A stretch of DNA of 8,462 nucleotides from contig JBKJZO010000113.1 in the NCBI GenBank assembly GCA_046715235.1, positions 1 through 8,462 of the forward strand, written 5' to 3'. The position numbers were made by a program, and so were the translations under genes. The DNA is from JBKJZO01 sp046715235 (GTDB lineage: Bacteria; Actinomycetota; Actinomycetes; BP-191). The notes under the pieces are model-generated. The model saw only the letters and a list, made by a program, of their open reading frames with translations. It was not told the origin of the DNA and searched no databases. This document shows, in pieces, positions 6,329 through 8,462 of this stretch; the first letter of the stretch is position 1, and the number at the start of each line of letters is the position of its first letter.

Positions 6329-7228
6329 ATGGACGTCCTTGCGGCGACGGGCGACGGCCTGTACCGGATCAGCGACGACGGCACGAGCCGGCAGCTCGCG
6401 CCGGGCGCGATGCTGCATGTAGTCGCGACCGATGAGGGCAGCGTCGCCCTCGACGCGACCGGCACGTTGTGGAGCATCGACGACGACGGCGCGGCGGAAT
6501 TCGACGAGCTCGGCATCGACTCGCCGACCTGCCTGCTGCTCGACGGCGACGACATCTGGATCGGTACGGCGGCAGATCGCCTCGTGCGCGTCCACGGCCC
6601 CGACATCGTTCCCGTCACCGCCTTCGACGACGTCGAGGGGCGCGACGAGTGGTACACGCCGTGGGGCGGACCGGCCGCCGTTCGGTCGCTGGACATCGAC
6701 GACGACGGCGTTCTCTACGTAGCGGTCCATGTCGGCGGCATCATCGTCAGCCGTGACGCCGGCGAGTCCTGGGAGCCGTCCGGCTTCGACCTGCACGACG
6801 ACGTACACCAGGTCTGCACCGTTCCCGACTACGCGAAGACCGTCGTCGCGGGCTGCGGTCACGGCCTAGGGATCAGCACCGACGACGGTGAGACGTGGGA
6901 GTTGGTGACCTCGGGGCTGCCGCATCCCTACTGCCGAGCGGTCGCGATCGCCGGTGACACCGTGTTGGTCTCCGCGTCGCAGGGTCCCGGCGGCGAGCAG
7001 TCGGCGCTCTACCGGATGCCCCTCGACGGTGAGCGGCTCACGCCGTGCGAAGCCGGTCTGCCCGACTGGTTCACCGGCAACATCGACACACACTGCCTGG
7101 CCGCGTGGGACGAGGTCGTCGTCGTCGGCACCGGCGACGGCACGGTCTATCTCAGTGACGACAGCGGTGGCCATTGGAAATCGCTGGCCACCGATCTGCC
7201 ACCCATCACGGCGCTGGCGCTGCCCTGA
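6329..7228 (+). CDS. Acidic cytoplasmic Asp-box (BNR-like) beta-propeller protein, function unknown
   Basis: A 299-residue protein with three Asp boxes (S-x-D-x-G-x-x-W): SRDAGESW (141-148), STDDGETW (183-190) and SDDSGGHW (276-283). Several weaker blade-like repeats lie in the N-terminal half, for example GDGLYRISDDG near residue 8. This is the pattern of sialidase-like, Ycf48/Hcf136-like or sortilin-type beta-propellers, probably six or seven blades. There is no signal peptide or membrane segment, so it should be cytoplasmic. Catalytic sialidase residues are not evident, so enzyme activity should not be assumed. The composition is striking: by my count 39 Asp and 13 Glu against 10 Arg and 2 Lys, and six Cys. 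The ATG at 6329 follows GAGGAG by nine bases. It is divergent from the fetAB-like genes and convergent with fba. Confidence 0.85.
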   Translation: MDVLAATGDGLYRISDDGTSRQLAPGAMLHVVATDEGSVALDATGTLWSIDDDGAAEFDELGIDSPTCLLLDGDDIWIGTAADRLVRVHGPDIVPVTAFDDVEGRDEWYTPWGGPAAVRSLDIDDDGVLYVAVHVGGIIVSRDAGESWEPSGFDLHDDVHQVCTVPDYAKTVVAGCGHGLGISTDDGETWELVTSGLPHPYCRAVAIAGDTVLVSASQGPGGEQSALYRMPLDGERLTPCEAGLPDWFTGNIDTHCLAAWDEVVVVGTGDGTVYLSDDSGGHWKSLATDLPPITALALP

Positions 7229-7256
7229 GCAAGTCCTCGGCCGGTAGTGAGACCAG

Positions 7257-8282
7257 CTACTTCGCGATCTTCTTGCCCTCGGAGCGCAGGTCCTGGCAGG
7301 CCACGACGACACGAGCCGCCATCGACGCCTCGGCCACCTTGCCCCAGGCGCGGGGGTCGTAGGCCTTCTTGTTGCCGACCTCGCCGTCGACCTTCAGCAC
7401 ACCGTCGTAGTTGGTGAACAGATGGCCGGCGACCGGCCGGGTGAAGGCGTACTGCGTGTCGGTGTCGACGTTCATCTTCACGACGCCGTAGTCAAGCGTT
7501 TCGCGGATCTCCTCCAGCAGCGAGCCGCTGCCGCCATGGAACACGAGATTGAACGGCTTGTCGCCGCCGACCTTCTCGGCCACCGCGTCCTGACCGTCCT
7601 TGAGAATCGACGGCGTGAGCTTGACGTCGCCGGGCTTGTAGACCCCGTGCACATTGCCGAAGGTCGCCGCCAGCAGGTAGGTGCCGCGTTCGCCGGTGCC
7701 GAGCATCTCGGCTACGCGCAGCATGTCCTCCTTAGTCGTGTAGAGCTTCTCGTTGATCTCGTTGGCGACGCCGTCCTCCTCGCCGCCGACGACGCCTGCC
7801 TCGATCTCCAGGATGATGTGCGCCGCCCGGCACTCGTCGAGAAGCTCGCTGGAGATCTTGAGGTTTTCCTCGAGGTCGATCGCGGAGCCGTCGAACATGT
7901 GGCTCTGGAAGAGCGGGTTGCCTCCTCGGCTCACGCGCTCGGCGCTGACCCGCATCAGCGGTCGCATGAACACGTCGAGCTTGTCGGCAGGGCAGTGGTC
8001 GGTGTGCAGCGCGATGTTGACGCTGTAGCGCTCGGCGACGACGTGGGCAAACTCGGCCAATGCCTGCGCGCCCAGAGCCATGTCCTTGACGGCACTTCCT
8101 GACAGGAACTCGCCACCACCGGTAGAGACCTGCACGATGCCGTCGGATTCGGCGTCCGCGAATCCCTTGAGCGCCGCGTTGAGCGTCGAACTCGACGTGA
8201 CGTTGATCGCCGGGTAGGCGAACTGGCCCGCCTTGGCGCGCGCGATCATGTCTTCATAGACCTCGGGGGTGGCGATCGGCAT
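7257..8282 (-). CDS. fba: Class II fructose-bisphosphate aldolase
   Basis: Zinc-dependent glycolytic and gluconeogenic enzyme that reversibly splits fructose 1,6-bisphosphate into dihydroxyacetone phosphate and glyceraldehyde 3-phosphate. The length of 341 residues fits the class IIA (FbaA) group found in actinobacteria. HTDHCPADK (93-101) supplies the catalytic Asp95 and zinc ligand His96. The other zinc ligands are expected at His212 (GNVHG) and His249 (FHGGSGS). NVDTDTQ (271-277) is the substrate phosphate/carbonyl region, and LEIEAGVVGGEEDG (158-171) is the usual acidic block. The ATG at 8282 is preceded by GAGGAG about ten bases upstream and matches the usual family N-terminus. The gene appears single, with its own promoter region to the right. 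It ends 28 bases from the convergent propeller gene, with no obvious terminator between them. Confidence 0.98.
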   Translation of the reverse strand: MPIATPEVYEDMIARAKAGQFAYPAINVTSSSTLNAALKGFADAESDGIVQVSTGGGEFLSGSAVKDMALGAQALAEFAHVVAERYSVNIALHTDHCPADKLDVFMRPLMRVSAERVSRGGNPLFQSHMFDGSAIDLEENLKISSELLDECRAAHIILEIEAGVVGGEEDGVANEINEKLYTTKEDMLRVAEMLGTGERGTYLLAATFGNVHGVYKPGDVKLTPSILKDGQDAVAEKVGGDKPFNLVFHGGSGSLLEEIRETLDYGVVKMNVDTDTQYAFTRPVAGHLFTNYDGVLKVDGEVGNKKAYDPRAWGKVAEASMAARVVVACQDLRSEGKKIAK

Positions 8283-8315
8283 AGCGGGACGTCTCCTCAG
8301 CTGGGTCGGCGGTGG

Positions 8316-8333
8316 CGTTCGACGCGTCGAACG
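8316..8333. repeat. 18-base perfect palindrome in the fba leader
   Basis: CGTTCGACGCGTCGAACG reads identically on both strands. It lies 34 bases before the fba ATG, between the Shine-Dalgarno sequence and the candidate promoter. As DNA it would be a symmetric operator for a dimeric regulator. As RNA it would fold into a seven-base stem with a CGCG loop close to the predicted transcript start. The orientation of the GTTC/GAAC arms is opposite to the actinobacterial LexA box (GAAC-N4-GTTC), so it is not an SOS box. The regulator is unknown. Confidence 0.6.
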
Positions 8334-8341
8334 GCCGGTCC

Positions 8342-8371
8342 AGTATCACCGAGCAACCCGCCAATCGGGAA
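8342..8371 (-). promoter_or_regulatory. Candidate fba promoter
   Basis: On the minus strand TTCCCG (8366-8371), 18 bases, then GATACT (8342-8347) is a weak sigma-70-type pair. The -10 matches TATAAT at four of six positions, and the -35 is poor, as is common in actinobacteria. A start site about seven bases downstream would put the 18-base palindrome at the very beginning of the transcript. This is a motif guess only. Confidence 0.3.
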
Positions 8372-8432
8372 CCGACAGGGCACCGCCGGTAGGTGGTTGA
8401 GGTAGTCGCACTTACGTGATCTTGGTTTGTGT

Positions 8433-8455
8433 CGCTCGAATGTCGAGCGCATTCG
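8433..8455. repeat. Two overlapping inverted repeats near the right edge
   Basis: CGCTCGA-ATG-TCGAGCG (8433-8449) is a perfect seven-base inverted repeat with a three-base loop. CGAATG (8437-8442) and CATTCG (8450-8455) form a second one that shares bases with the first, so the two hairpins exclude each other. They lie about 150-170 bases upstream of fba and may belong to fba or to a gene beyond the window. No gene was seen in 8283-8462. Confidence 0.45.
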
Positions 8456-8462
8456 TTCCATT

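Noticed and set aside
6296..6862. Upstream extension of the fetA-like frame by 189 codons, suggesting a fusion protein
   Set aside because: The extension is antisense to the propeller gene and does not look like a protein domain. A good ribosome binding site marks the ATG at 6295.
8316..8333. LexA/SOS box upstream of fba
   Set aside because: The actinobacterial SOS box has GAAC on the left and GTTC on the right around four bases; here the arms are in the opposite order.

Overview
This is a GC-rich window with the compact, mostly minus-strand layout of an actinomycete (Actinomycetota). The order purA – DUF3151 gene – fba is, from memory, also found in Mycobacterium tuberculosis (purA Rv0357c, Rv0360c, fba Rv0363c). 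The DUF3151 family is essentially actinobacterial. The species cannot be fixed from this sequence.

Layout from left to right. Positions 1-2778 (minus strand) hold two genes of a type IV pilus / type II secretion-like machine. They are an inner-membrane platform protein (pilC/gspF-like, cut by the left window edge) and its assembly ATPase (pilB/gspE-like). A 150-base gap follows, with a candidate sigma-28 (WhiG/FliA-like) promoter for the pilus genes. Positions 2929-4212 (minus) hold purA, adenylosuccinate synthetase. A 127-base leader upstream of purA contains two small inverted repeats, one of which covers the ribosome binding site. Positions 4340-4759 (minus) hold a DUF3151 gene. Positions 4767-6295 (minus) hold a two-gene FetA/FetB-type ABC transporter, probably a metal exporter, whose genes overlap as ATGA. 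Positions 6329-7228 (plus) hold a very acidic cytoplasmic Asp-box (BNR-like) beta-propeller protein, divergent from the transporter across only 33 bases. Positions 7257-8282 (minus) hold fba, class II fructose-bisphosphate aldolase. Positions 8283-8462 are a non-coding fba upstream region with an 18-base perfect palindrome and further inverted repeats.

How the genes fit together: purA (AMP synthesis) and fba (glycolysis) are housekeeping genes. fetA, fetB and the DUF3151 gene are packed tightly enough to be one transcription unit, possibly reading on into purA. The pilus genes form a separate module downstream of purA. No mobile element, CRISPR array, tRNA or rRNA was seen. I found no clearly new multi-gene system. 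The points most worth a second look are the fba palindrome, the sigma-28-like site, the acidic propeller protein sharing a tiny divergent gap with the transporter, and the DUF3151 gene coupled to the transporter.
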